A model generated the notes under the pieces. The model ran no database searches. It was not told the DNA's origin and was given only the letters and a program-made list of their open reading frames with translations. This document shows, piece after piece, positions 8,978 to 17,223 of a DNA stretch of 64,000 bases. The position numbers and the translations under genes were made by a program. Location of the stretch: assembly GCF_002284575.1 (NCBI RefSeq), contig NZ_NPKJ01000066.1:255587-319586 (forward strand), read 5' to 3'. Every line of letters begins with the position of its first letter. Position 1 is the first letter of the stretch. Source of the DNA: Mesorhizobium temperatum. Its GTDB lineage: Bacteria; Pseudomonadota; Alphaproteobacteria; Rhizobiales; Rhizobiaceae.

Positions 8978-10729
8978 GTGGTCACCCCCAGAACGTCAGG
9001 TGAAGGAACCAAGGTGATCCGGGCGCAACCAGCCATAGGGAGGGGGCATGGGCTCGCCCCAGAGGATTGTCGTGCCCAGCTTGCCCTGATCCTCAACAGC
9101 GCGGACTTCGATGCAACCGGTCGCGAGCGCCGCTTCCTCAGCCATGTGGTGGAGGAGACGCTGGCGGGTCGCGGTGATCGTATCAAGGCCTATTCGATCG
9201 CAGTCGAAGTGTTCGGCCGCGATATGTCCTTCGACCCGCAGACGGATCCGATTGTCCGCATCGAGGCTGGCCACCTCCGGCGCGGGCTCGAGCGTTACTA
9301 CCTGACTGCCGGACACGCCGATCCAATTCTCATCACGATTCCGAAAGGCGGTTACGTTCCAACGTTCTCGGCGCGATCGCCCGCCGAGATCATTGAGCCG
9401 GCCTTGCCGGTTGAGTGGGCAGAGAAAGTCCCGACTCCTCCTCGATGGATGAAGGCATCATGGCTGACAGTGGTTCTCGCGGCTACCGTCGCGGCATTGG
9501 CTGTTCTGGCATTCGGATTGGCGAGTGGCGGCGTCCGCCCAACTTCGCCTGAGATTCCGCGACTGCTGGTCGAGACATTTGACGATCTGAACGGCACTCA
9601 CGCCGCGACGGCCATCGCGAGTGGATTGAAGCAGGAAGTCGTCAGCCAGCTTTCCAAGTTCAAGGACATCGTGGTCGTGGAGTCGGCCGCAAAGGGGGAG
9701 GATCCGTCGATCTCGCCGGCACGATTTGTCCTGGCCGGAAGCGTGAATCTGTCGACCGATGCCTTCCGGCTTCGGGTCCGGCTGCTCAACCGGGCGGACA
9801 ACTCGGTTCTGTGGGCCGAAAGCTATGATGGCGGGCTGAAAGTGGCGGAGCTTGTGGAAGCCCAGACGGACATCGCGCGCAATGTATCCTCGAGCCTGGC
9901 CCAGGCATATGGCGTCATCTTCCAGGCAGACGCCAATCTCCACGTCGACAATCCGCCCGACGATTGGGCCGCCTACTCTTGCACGCTTTCTTTCTACGCA
10001 TATCGGATCGGTGTCGATGCAGAAAGCCGTTCATCGGTACGCGCGTGCCTTGAGAAGGCGGTGGACCGCTTTCCGACCTACGCCACCGCCTGGGGTCTTC
10101 TTTCGCTGATCTACATAGATGACTATCGATTCGAGTTTTCAGGCGACCCCGCAGAATCCGCCGCTGCGCTCGAGCGCGCCTTGGTGGCGGCAAGGCGATC
10201 TGTGGGGGTTGACCCTGTCAACATCCGGGGACGCCAGGCAGAAATGGTTGCGCTCTATTACCACAAGGAGATCGACGCCGCATTGAAAGTGGGCAAGCAG
10301 ACGTTGACCATCAATCCGAACGACGCCGAGTTTATGGGCGAATATGGAGAGCGCCTGGCGGTTTCCGGAAATTGGCATGAGGGATGCCAGTTGATCGCGG
10401 AAGCGCGTCAGAAGAACCCAGGGTCAGCCTACTACGAGGTGGATCTGGCCCTTTGCTCCTATTTCAGCGGGGATTATCCGCAGGCAGCTATGTGGATCAA
10501 GAAATCGCCATTTCCGTCGAATCCGGTCTATCATTTGCTTGCCGCTGCCATTTTCGGCGAGGGAGGATACAAAATCGCGGCTGATCGCGAGGTCGCATGG
10601 CTGAACCAAAATCAACCTGATTTGGTGAAGAACATGCGCCAGGTGGTTTCGGCGCGGTTGGCCCGTTCGCAAGATGTCGAGTTTTTCCTCGGCTCGCTGA
10701 GGAAAGCGGGCCTTGGCATCGCAGACTGA
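8978..10729 (+). CDS. Membrane TPR protein with winged-helix-like N-terminus (adenylate-cyclase-like annotation)
   Basis: 583 residues. The N-terminal domain (about 20-130) carries RERRFLSHVVEETLAGR, IKAYSIAVEVFGRD, PIVRIEAGHLRRGLERYYL and IPKGGYVPTF, typical of rhizobial proteins annotated as adenylate cyclase-like but with no cyclase catalytic domain visible. One membrane helix (about 160-185) follows, then a TolB-like region (about 195-310) and TPR-like helices (about 330-560). A cytoplasmic DNA- or protein-binding head joined to a periplasmic sensor is the likely layout. The start at 8978 is the first ATG; a GTG 12 codons on is possible. A dead C-terminal fragment of a sister gene lies at 1-200. 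Confidence 0.65.
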   Translation: MVTPRTSGEGTKVIRAQPAIGRGHGLAPEDCRAQLALILNSADFDATGRERRFLSHVVEETLAGRGDRIKAYSIAVEVFGRDMSFDPQTDPIVRIEAGHLRRGLERYYLTAGHADPILITIPKGGYVPTFSARSPAEIIEPALPVEWAEKVPTPPRWMKASWLTVVLAATVAALAVLAFGLASGGVRPTSPEIPRLLVETFDDLNGTHAATAIASGLKQEVVSQLSKFKDIVVVESAAKGEDPSISPARFVLAGSVNLSTDAFRLRVRLLNRADNSVLWAESYDGGLKVAELVEAQTDIARNVSSSLAQAYGVIFQADANLHVDNPPDDWAAYSCTLSFYAYRIGVDAESRSSVRACLEKAVDRFPTYATAWGLLSLIYIDDYRFEFSGDPAESAAALERALVAARRSVGVDPVNIRGRQAEMVALYYHKEIDAALKVGKQTLTINPNDAEFMGEYGERLAVSGNWHEGCQLIAEARQKNPGSAYYEVDLALCSYFSGDYPQAAMWIKKSPFPSNPVYHLLAAAIFGEGGYKIAADREVAWLNQNQPDLVKNMRQVVSARLARSQDVEFFLGSLRKAGLGIAD

Positions 10730-10820
10730 CCGAAATTCTGCGAATAGAATGCCAGTTAGTTGGTCCGCGCAGAGCATGCCCCGACGTCACTCAGGCGCAA
10801 CAGCCTGAAAGGTGACTACC

Positions 10821-11027
10821 ATGAAAATCGACAGACGGTTTTTAACGCGGCGGGCGGTCGTGGGCAGTTTTGCGGCATCTGCCGCGGCAGTACCTCGCCT
10901 TTTGCTAGGCCACCTGCTCAATCCCGCTCCGGCTCTCGTCAGCATCTTGCGCGCTCAAGAGCAGTTCGTATCGTCCTATCAACCGCTTTGGGAACTGCCG
11001 CACGATAGCGGCCGTAGCCCGCCTTAA
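10821..11027 (+). pseudogene. Tat-type signal peptide remnant
   Basis: A 68-residue frame starting at 10821 with AAAGGTG just upstream. It begins MKIDRRFLTRRAVVGSFAA and a hydrophobic run, resembling a Tat signal sequence. What follows has no domain and stops after about 35 residues, so this looks like the severed front of an exported protein. It could also be a genuine small protein. The rest of the 10730-11266 gap holds nothing I recognise. Confidence 0.35.
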
Positions 11028-11266
11028 CGAGCAAGCCTGCCTCGCACATCCGGGCGCGAGGTAGCAACGCCGATGTCGGTCCTAGGCTCGCAAAGCCCTC
11101 ATCGTGGATTCGGCGGCGACCTGCGGCGTTGGGTGAACCACTTCGAAAAGGCGGCCCGGCCACAGGAGCCAATGACGCCGGGTGACCTCAGGCCGACACC
11201 ACGGTACCTGCATATCTCGGGATCGGATTTCACTCGCGCCCCGTAACTGCTATCTTGATGACGTGA

Positions 11267-13129
11267 ATGGCAACCCGCGAGTGCTCTGCACTTGAAATGA
11301 TGATGGGCGATTCCTCAAGGACGTTGTGGTATGAGGCTTGGCTGGTGGGAGCCTTCCTCTTGTTTTCCACGCTTGGGGCGAACGCAGCAGACCCAAAGCG
11401 CGTACTTTTACTGCACTCGTTCGGTCGTGATTTTGCGCCTTTCAGCGAGATGACCAAGAGTTTTCAGGCGGCGCTCGTGAAACGATCGCCGGAGCCCCTT
11501 GATATTTATGAAGCGTCGATTTTTACGGCACGGTTTCGGGAGCCCGAGAACGAAGGTTCGCTGGTCAAATATCTGCAGGATCTCTTTTCCGGGCGCAGGC
11601 TTGACTTGATTGTAGCTCAAGGTGGGCCGGCTGCGGCCTTCGTTGAGAAATATCGGAAACAGCTGTTTTCTGACACAGCCATGGTGATAGCAGGGGTAGA
11701 CGCGCGGCTCACGGCCGCCGCCGCCCTTACACCCAATGCCACCTACATCGGGGTCAGGCTCGGTCTGCCAGCCTTCGTCGAGAATATTCTGCGCGTGCGG
11801 CCTGAGACAACAGACATTGCAGTCGTCATCGGAAATTCTCCAAACGAGCAATACTGGGCCGGTGAATTGCATCGTGAGTTTCAGCCGTTTGCGGATCGCG
11901 TGCATTTCGAATGGCTCGACGCGTCGTCGCTCGACGAAATGCTACGCCGGGTCGCCCGCCTGCCGCCGCAATCAGCCGTCCTCTATTTCATGCTGGCGGT
12001 GGATGGAGCGGGTGCCGTGCACCCGCTGGATGCCGCCTTCACACGGATAAGTGAGGTCGCTGCCGTGCCTGTTTTCGGTTATGGCGACTACCATCTGGGG
12101 CAGGGCTCGGTTGGCGGGCCTGCGGATCAAACTCAAGCTCTTGGCCAGCAAACCGCCGACGTTGCTCTCCGTATTCTTGCGGGCGAGAGGGCGGGCGACA
12201 TCAAGACGCCGTTATTTGGACTTGGGATTCCAGCCTACGACTGGAGGGAGTTGCAGAGATGGGGGATTAGCGAAGCCATCCTACCGCCAAATAGCGAAGT
12301 GCGTTTTCGGTCGCCGGGCGTATGGGAGCTCTATCGCTGGTACATTGTCGGAACGATTTCGCTGGTCGTACTTCAGACACTTCTCATTGCGAGCTTTCTC
12401 CTGCAACGAGCCAAGCGTCGCACGGCCGAGATCGGCATTCGCGTAAAGGAAAGCGAGCTTCGCGTCAGCTACGATCAGGTTCGCCAATTGGCTGGCCGGC
12501 TCATCTACGCGCAGGAGGAGGAGCGGACCCGAATTGCGCGGGAACTCCATGATGATGTCGGGCAGCGCGTCGCGTCCCTGTCAATCGGATTGAGCAGCCT
12601 CAGGCGGCGCGTCTCGAATCCTGATGGCGATACCACACGAAGCGAGTTGTCGGGACTTCAGCAACAAGTCGTGGGATTGGCGAAGGACCTGCGGGATTTG
12701 TCGCACGAACTGCATCCAGGAGCGCTTGAGCATGTCGGATTGCTGGAGGCGTTGCGGGGCCGTTGCGAGGAAATCAACGGCGAGTCCGGCACAAGGGTGG
12801 ATGTCGAGGTCGCCGATGGATGGTCCGAAGTCGCGGACGACGTCGAACTTTGCCTTTACAGGGTCGCACAGGAAGCGCTTCGCAACATAACGAAGCATGC
12901 CCATGCCAGGACGGCCCGCATATCGCTCGCACGTGGGAATGGTCACGTCGTGATGCGGATCACCGACGACGGAGGTGGGTTCCAGGAGAACGGCTCGAAC
13001 GGGCTCCATGGAATCGGGCTGCTGAGCATGCGTGAGCGCGTCAGAATGCTTGAGGGGACGTTCGAGATGGAATCGTCCAGTCGAGGTACCGTCGCCACCG
13101 TCGTCATTCCGACGGGAGAGGGGCATTGA
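11267..13129 (+). CDS. Sensor histidine kinase with periplasmic ABC_sub_bind sensor domain
   Basis: 620 residues. After a signal-like helix (about 25-43) the periplasmic part (about 45-340) resembles the ABC_sub_bind fold: RVLLLHSFGRDFAPF, DLIVAQGGPAAAF, VPVFGYGDYHLGQG. A membrane helix (about 360-382) precedes a coiled coil and a NarL-type HisKA_3 box with phospho-acceptor His in RIARELHDDVGQRVASL, then a HATPase domain with ALRNITKHAHA, DDGGGF and GLLSMRERV. It should autophosphorylate on ligand binding and pass phosphate to the LuxR-type regulator encoded next, whose TTG start overlaps this stop. The ligand is unknown. A second in-frame ATG at 11297 is an alternative start. Confidence 0.85.
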   Translation: MATRECSALEMMMGDSSRTLWYEAWLVGAFLLFSTLGANAADPKRVLLLHSFGRDFAPFSEMTKSFQAALVKRSPEPLDIYEASIFTARFREPENEGSLVKYLQDLFSGRRLDLIVAQGGPAAAFVEKYRKQLFSDTAMVIAGVDARLTAAAALTPNATYIGVRLGLPAFVENILRVRPETTDIAVVIGNSPNEQYWAGELHREFQPFADRVHFEWLDASSLDEMLRRVARLPPQSAVLYFMLAVDGAGAVHPLDAAFTRISEVAAVPVFGYGDYHLGQGSVGGPADQTQALGQQTADVALRILAGERAGDIKTPLFGLGIPAYDWRELQRWGISEAILPPNSEVRFRSPGVWELYRWYIVGTISLVVLQTLLIASFLLQRAKRRTAEIGIRVKESELRVSYDQVRQLAGRLIYAQEEERTRIARELHDDVGQRVASLSIGLSSLRRRVSNPDGDTTRSELSGLQQQVVGLAKDLRDLSHELHPGALEHVGLLEALRGRCEEINGESGTRVDVEVADGWSEVADDVELCLYRVAQEALRNITKHAHARTARISLARGNGHVVMRITDDGGGFQENGSNGLHGIGLLSMRERVRMLEGTFEMESSSRGTVATVVIPTGEGH

Positions 13130-13755
13130 GACCGCGGGTGATACTTGCGGACGACCATGTGATGGTTGCTGAAGCACTTGGCCGGTTGATCGATGAGGTC
13201 GCCGACCTCGTTGGACAAGCCGCCGATGGGCAGCAACTCGTCGAGCAAGCGCGGCTTCTCAAGCCTGACATCATTGTTTCGGATATTACCATGCCGGTGA
13301 TGAGTGGTTTGGACGCCCTGCGTCAGCTCAAGTCAGAGCACTCCAGCGCGCGCTTCATATTCTTGACAGTCCACACCGAGGCGAGCGTTGCCGCGGAAGC
13401 CATGCGCGCCGGGGCATGCGGATATCTTCTGAAGGCGGCGGCGGGCGAAGAACTGCTCGAAGCCATCCGCGCCGTCATGGCCGGCCGCATATATCTGACA
13501 CCGCATATCGCCGGGGATGTCTTGCGGACGATTTCCCGGTCTGCGGATCGACAAGAGCACCACCTCACCGGCCGCCAAAGGGAAATCCTGCGACTGGTCG
13601 CACAAGGCAAGCGCATGAAAGAGATTGCGGCTGACTTGAAGATTTCCGTGCGCACCGTCGAGGATCACAAATCCCAATTGCTGCACGTCCTCGGCGTCAA
13701 GAGCACGGCTGATCTGATCAGATTTGCCGTGAAGCAGGGGCTCATTTCCGACTAA
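13126..13755 (+). CDS. LuxR/NarL family response regulator
   Basis: 209 residues from a TTG start at 13126 that overlaps the kinase stop, giving translational coupling. The receiver domain (about 1-120) has the acidic pair in ILADDH, the phospho-acceptor Asp in IIVSDITMPVMSGLDAL, the Thr in FLTVHTE and the Lys in GYLLKAAAG. The C-terminal LuxR helix-turn-helix (about 145-205) has LTGRQREILRLVAQGKRMKE and RTVEDHKSQL. It is the DNA-binding output of the upstream kinase. Targets are unknown; the repeat array directly downstream is a possible site. Confidence 0.9.
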   Translation: MRPRVILADDHVMVAEALGRLIDEVADLVGQAADGQQLVEQARLLKPDIIVSDITMPVMSGLDALRQLKSEHSSARFIFLTVHTEASVAAEAMRAGACGYLLKAAAGEELLEAIRAVMAGRIYLTPHIAGDVLRTISRSADRQEHHLTGRQREILRLVAQGKRMKEIAADLKISVRTVEDHKSQLLHVLGVKSTADLIRFAVKQGLISD

Positions 13756-13758
13756 TCT

Positions 13759-13870
13759 GATTTCCGGGCTCTTCCCGAACCCTGAACCCAGCGATTTCCA
13801 GGCCCTCTGACCCCGTGATTTCCGGCCCGTCAACCCCGGGATTTCCACGCCTTGGCCACCGGGGTTTCCC
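13759..13870. repeat. Short imperfect direct repeats with GATTTCC core
   Basis: The core GATTTCC begins at 13759, 13793, 13817 and 13840, with a variant GGTTTCC near 13863. The last four starts are 23-24 bases apart; the first gap is 34. Between cores the DNA is C-rich. The array fills the gap between the response regulator and the orphan receiver gene. Regular spacing of about two helical turns would suit protein binding on one face, but a decayed mobile-element end is also possible. Confidence 0.55.
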
Positions 13871-13946
13871 CGATGTGCCGGCCTGGCTGCGGCCGTAGCA
13901 TCCAACCAGTGGCACCAGGCCCGATACTCAAGCCGAGAGAGCTCAC

Positions 13947-14354
13947 TTGGCACGCAAACGTCTCGTACTCGCCGAGGATCATACTGAAATGGCTGACCAC
14001 CTACGATCCCTGCTTGGCGACTATGACGTCGACATCGTGTCGGATGGACAGGGATTGATTGCGGCAGTGAATGCAAACGTGCCCGACATCATTATTTCCG
14101 ACATCGCGATGCCAGGCATCAGCGGGCTGACGGCAGCACGCGACATCCGCGCCGTGCATCCGAACGCCCGCATCATCTTCGTGTCGGTTCGAGATGAGCC
14201 GGCCATTATCAGAAAAGCAATCGACGATGGGGCTGCCGGATACGTCGTGAAGTCCGATGCGGGCGACGAACTGCTTGACGCTGTCCAAACGGTTCTTGGC
14301 GGCGGCCAATACGTTTCCTCGTCTGCACGTGCTGCACTGAAGGGTGGACCTTGA
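13947..14354 (+). CDS. Orphan single-domain response regulator
   Basis: 135 residues from a TTG start. Only a receiver domain is present: LVLAEDHTEM with the acidic pair, phospho-acceptor Asp in IIISDIAMPGISGLTA, FVSVRDE, and the conserved Lys in GYVVKSDAG. There is no DNA-binding domain, so it should act by protein contact or as a phosphate sink. It lies about 190 bases after the LuxR-type regulator and may take phosphate from the same kinase. The start is set by homology to receivers; no ATG lies nearby. Confidence 0.75.
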   Translation: MARKRLVLAEDHTEMADHLRSLLGDYDVDIVSDGQGLIAAVNANVPDIIISDIAMPGISGLTAARDIRAVHPNARIIFVSVRDEPAIIRKAIDDGAAGYVVKSDAGDELLDAVQTVLGGGQYVSSSARAALKGGP

Positions 14355-14446
14355 GTTTAACCAGCAAGCCAGGTTCGCGATGAAGCTTGCCCGGTCTGCC
14401 CGCAAGGTCTTGCAAATTAAAATACATCTCAACGGAGGAACCTCTG

Positions 14447-15253
14447 ATGAACCGAGCAACCCGGAAATCATTCGCACGCGCCGCCACTGCGGCATCCGCT
14501 GTGGCGCTGGTCCTGACGATCGGCCTGGGAGCTCCGACCACACTGGCCGATGAAGCGGAGGCCAAGACCCTTCTCAAGGCGATGTCCGACTATCTCGCCG
14601 CGCAGAAAACCATTTCGTTTGGATACGACACGAATCTCGAGATCGTCACCAAGGACCACCAGAAGCTCCTGCTGGCGAGTTCGGGCGCAGTCGACCTCAG
14701 CCGCCCCGACAAGTTCCGCGCCACCCGCTCCGGCGGCTTTGCCGAGGTCGAGATGGTTTTCGACGGAAAGACGGTGACGCTGGTCCGCAAGGACGCCAAC
14801 CTCTACGGCCAGGTCGACATCCCCGGCAATGTCGACAATCTGGTCGACGAGTTGAGGAACAAATATCAGCGGCCGGTTCCAGGCGCCGATCTTCTGTTGT
14901 CCAACGTCTATGACGAACTGATGCGCGACGTCATCGACATCAAGGATCTCGGTAGCGGCATTATCGGCGGCACCGAATGCGATCATCTGGCGTTTCGGAC
15001 CAGCGAGGTCGATTGGCAGATATGGATCGCACAAGGCGAGCATCCCTATCCCTGCCGCTACGTGATCACGTCCAAAGGGGTGGACCAGGGCCCGCAGTAC
15101 AGCGTTCAGATCAGCGGCTGGAAGACAGGTGATCAGGCGGTCCCAGGCGACTTTGCCTTCAAGGCGCCGACCGACTCCAAGAAGGTCGATGTGAAGGAGC
15201 TTACCGACACCGATGAACTGCCCTCGGAGTTTGCCATAGGAGGTGGCCAATGA
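14447..15253 (+). CDS. DUF2092 family periplasmic protein, copy 2
   Basis: 268 residues from the ATG at 14447, which has a strong ribosome site (CGGAGGA, 14433-14439); a longer frame from a TTG at 14387 lacks one. A signal peptide ends near residue 35. It is collinear with the protein at 3872-4678: LLKAMSDYLAAQKTISFGYD, FDGKTVTLVRKDANLYGQ, GTECDHLAFRTSEVDWQIWI, CRYVITSKG. The stop overlaps the next gene (ATGA), exactly as in copy 1. LolA/LppX-like fold; function unknown. Confidence 0.82.
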   Translation: MNRATRKSFARAATAASAVALVLTIGLGAPTTLADEAEAKTLLKAMSDYLAAQKTISFGYDTNLEIVTKDHQKLLLASSGAVDLSRPDKFRATRSGGFAEVEMVFDGKTVTLVRKDANLYGQVDIPGNVDNLVDELRNKYQRPVPGADLLLSNVYDELMRDVIDIKDLGSGIIGGTECDHLAFRTSEVDWQIWIAQGEHPYPCRYVITSKGVDQGPQYSVQISGWKTGDQAVPGDFAFKAPTDSKKVDVKELTDTDELPSEFAIGGGQ

Positions 15254-15459
15254 CCACGATGAAGAGACTGAGAATCATACTGCTGGCTGGAGCCATCGGC
15301 TTCATCGGACTCGAAACCTTTGAGCGGCCTTCGCTCCCTGGTGTCTCCGGCATCATTTCCACGGCCGAGGCCAGGGTCGGGCGCCCGCGCACGCCTGTGA
15401 GCGTCGCCGGCGTAGCGCGGCGTACGGTTCGTCGCTGCGTGGCCGGGGCTTACTGCTAA
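15250..15459 (+). CDS. Small secreted protein with AEARVGRP motif, copy 2 (short form)
   Basis: 69 residues, starting at the ATG inside the DUF2092 stop overlap. A hydrophobic N-terminal segment is followed by TAEARVGRPRTPVSVAGVA and RRTVRRC, then it stops at GAYC. Copy 1 has about 45 more residues with a Cys pair and a Tyr-rich end that are absent here. It may be a natural short form, because it still has two Cys near the end, or a truncation. Coupling to DUF2092 is conserved in both copies. Confidence 0.65.
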   Translation: MTTMKRLRIILLAGAIGFIGLETFERPSLPGVSGIISTAEARVGRPRTPVSVAGVARRTVRRCVAGAYC

Positions 15460-15490
15460 GTTCAGCAAGCGATGGTTCGGCTTGGACGGG

Positions 15491-15575
15491 TTCACGCTGC
15501 GCCTTCAAGGCATTCCTTAGGCGCAGTTCGACAAGACGTGGGCGGCTTTGTGTCGAGCTCGTAAAGCGAAGGCCG
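15491..15575 (+). pseudogene. Relic of the 3-prime end of a DUF1254-type gene (A)
   Basis: One frame reads FTLRLQGIP, a stop, then AQFDKTW. This resembles the usual C-terminus of DUF1254/DUF1214 proteins (a LRLYGP...FDKTW pattern). The same remnant, better kept, precedes the next DUF1254 gene at 17113. It lies 25 bases before the intact gene at 15600. Confidence 0.5.
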
Positions 15576-15640
15576 ACATGTGACCCTAGGGAGGAAACCA
15601 TGAAAACAAAAATCGCGTCGGTCGTTGCAACGCTCGCGTT
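15526..15640 (+). repeat. Direct repeat of DUF1254 leader, copy A
   Basis: From GTTCGACAAGAC to about codon 14 of the following gene this stretch is very similar to 17148-17262. Both copies contain the relic C-terminus, the leader with GCGAAGGCCGACATG, the ribosome site and the start of a DUF1254 gene (MKTK.ASVV). It is a product of tandem duplication. Confidence 0.7.
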
Positions 15641-17084
15641 AATTTCCGTTTCTAGCCTCTCGGCGCAGGAGGCGACCCGCCCAACCATCGCCAAAGAGAA
15701 CATCGCGAACATCACGGAACCCTTGGGCGGCAAGCCAAGCGCGGGCGCCAAGCCGTCGGTGGCGGACCTCGCCTATCAAGTCGCCTATCAGCGTGCCTTC
15801 GAGGCTGTGATCTGGTCGATCCCGGCCGTGGGAGCCTACGGCTTCCATCGGGGCGCGATGGATATCGGCGCCAAGGACAACACCATCCTTGCCTGGTCGC
15901 AGCCCGCAAAGCCGAACGCTGAACTCCTGACTGCGAACAACCAGTCGCCTTACATCCTTTCACAGACCGATCTGCGTAAGGGGGCGGTGGTCATAGAAGT
16001 TCCGGCGGCAACCGAAAAGGCCAGTCTCTATGGGCAGATCGTGGATCATTGGCAGATCACTATCGCCGATGTCGGGCCCTCCGGCCTCGACCAAGGCAAG
16101 GGCGGGAGGTTTCTGCTCACGCCGCCAGGATACAACGGCCCGGTGCCCGCCGGGCACATCGAGGTGAAGAGCCCGAGCTATCGGATCTGCTTCGCTATTC
16201 GCTCGGTGAAGAGCGCGAACGCCACCACGGAGGACGCTTACGCCTACGCCAAGACGTTCAAGATGTATTATCTCGATGATCCAAAGCCTACCCAGTTCAT
16301 CGACCCTACGGACATTCGCTTTTCAACGCTGCCGTTCTACGACGAACGCTATTTCGAGGATCTATACGCCATCGTCAGCGTCGAGAACCCCAATCCCCGC
16401 GACAAGGTGATGATAGGCATGCTCGCCACACTCGGTATCGAGAAGGGCAAGCCCTACAAACCGAACGCCAAAACCAAGCAGGCGATGCGGCAGGGTGCAA
16501 TCGACGCCTACTTCTATCTTTTGCAGCGCTTCATTCACCCCGATGCATCGAAGATCTGGTGGCAGGGCAAACACTGGTACGACGGTCTGTTCTCGGATGC
16601 CAACCGTGAATTCCGTTGGGAGACGGACGCGATGATCGAGCTCGATAACCGCGCCGATCGTTACTTCAGCGCGGTGAATTTCCCCCGGAAATTGCCGAAG
16701 TTGCCGGCGACACAGTATCTGTTCGCGCTGGCCGACAAGGACGGTAACGAATTGCAGGCCGGCGCAACGTACTCGTTCGTCATGCCCGCCAGAGTGCCGG
16801 TCAAGCAGTTCTGGTCATTGATCATCTATGACCTGGAAACATTCGCCTTCATCTATAACCCGCAACAACGGCCCGGACTATCTTCCTTCGACCTGCCGAA
16901 AATGAAGAAGAACGCGGACGGAAGTACCACCCTCTACTTCGGGCCGAAACCGCCCGACGGACTGGAAAGCAACTGGATCCCGACCGCCGGCAAGCGGCCA
17001 CTCCCTACCGTCCGAATCTACGGCGGCACGGAGGAGTTCTGGGACAGGTCCTGGCAAATGCCGGACGTGGAGCTGGTGAAATGA
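15600..17084 (+). CDS. DUF1254/DUF1214 domain secreted protein, paralogue 1
   Basis: 494 residues with a strong ribosome site (GGGAGGAAA) and a signal peptide ending near LSAQ. The N-terminal DUF1254 domain (about 50-190) has AFEAVIWSIPAVGAYGFHRG and APKPN-type segments ending in PGYNGPVPAGH. The C-terminal DUF1214 domain (about 360-490) has VPVKQFWSLIIYDLETFAF, DGSTTLYFGPKPPDGLESNW and PTVRIYGGTEEFW. Members are widespread exported proteins of unknown activity. It is paralogous to the next gene, with a shared leader, and follows the second DUF2092 pair. Confidence 0.85.
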   Translation: MKTKIASVVATLALISVSSLSAQEATRPTIAKENIANITEPLGGKPSAGAKPSVADLAYQVAYQRAFEAVIWSIPAVGAYGFHRGAMDIGAKDNTILAWSQPAKPNAELLTANNQSPYILSQTDLRKGAVVIEVPAATEKASLYGQIVDHWQITIADVGPSGLDQGKGGRFLLTPPGYNGPVPAGHIEVKSPSYRICFAIRSVKSANATTEDAYAYAKTFKMYYLDDPKPTQFIDPTDIRFSTLPFYDERYFEDLYAIVSVENPNPRDKVMIGMLATLGIEKGKPYKPNAKTKQAMRQGAIDAYFYLLQRFIHPDASKIWWQGKHWYDGLFSDANREFRWETDAMIELDNRADRYFSAVNFPRKLPKLPATQYLFALADKDGNELQAGATYSFVMPARVPVKQFWSLIIYDLETFAFIYNPQQRPGLSSFDLPKMKKNADGSTTLYFGPKPPDGLESNWIPTAGKRPLPTVRIYGGTEEFWDRSWQMPDVELVK

Positions 17085-17112
17085 TCGTGCAGGCGAACGA
17101 CACGAATACGCG

Positions 17113-17190
17113 GTCATCCTGCGTCTCTACGGCGCGCCGGAGCCGCGGTTCGACAAGACATGGCGGCTTTGTGAGGTCGAGTTCGTAAGG
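17113..17190 (+). pseudogene. Relic of the 3-prime end of a DUF1254-type gene (B)
   Basis: The frame reads ILRLYGAPEPRFDKTWRL, which is the typical C-terminal motif of a DUF1254/DUF1214 protein, without the rest of such a gene upstream. The preceding intact gene ends differently (MPDVELVK). The fragment sits in the leader of the next paralogue and marks a deleted member of a former tandem array. Confidence 0.6.
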
Positions 17191-17223
17191 CGAAGGCCGA
17201 CATGCGACGCTTGGGAGAAAACC

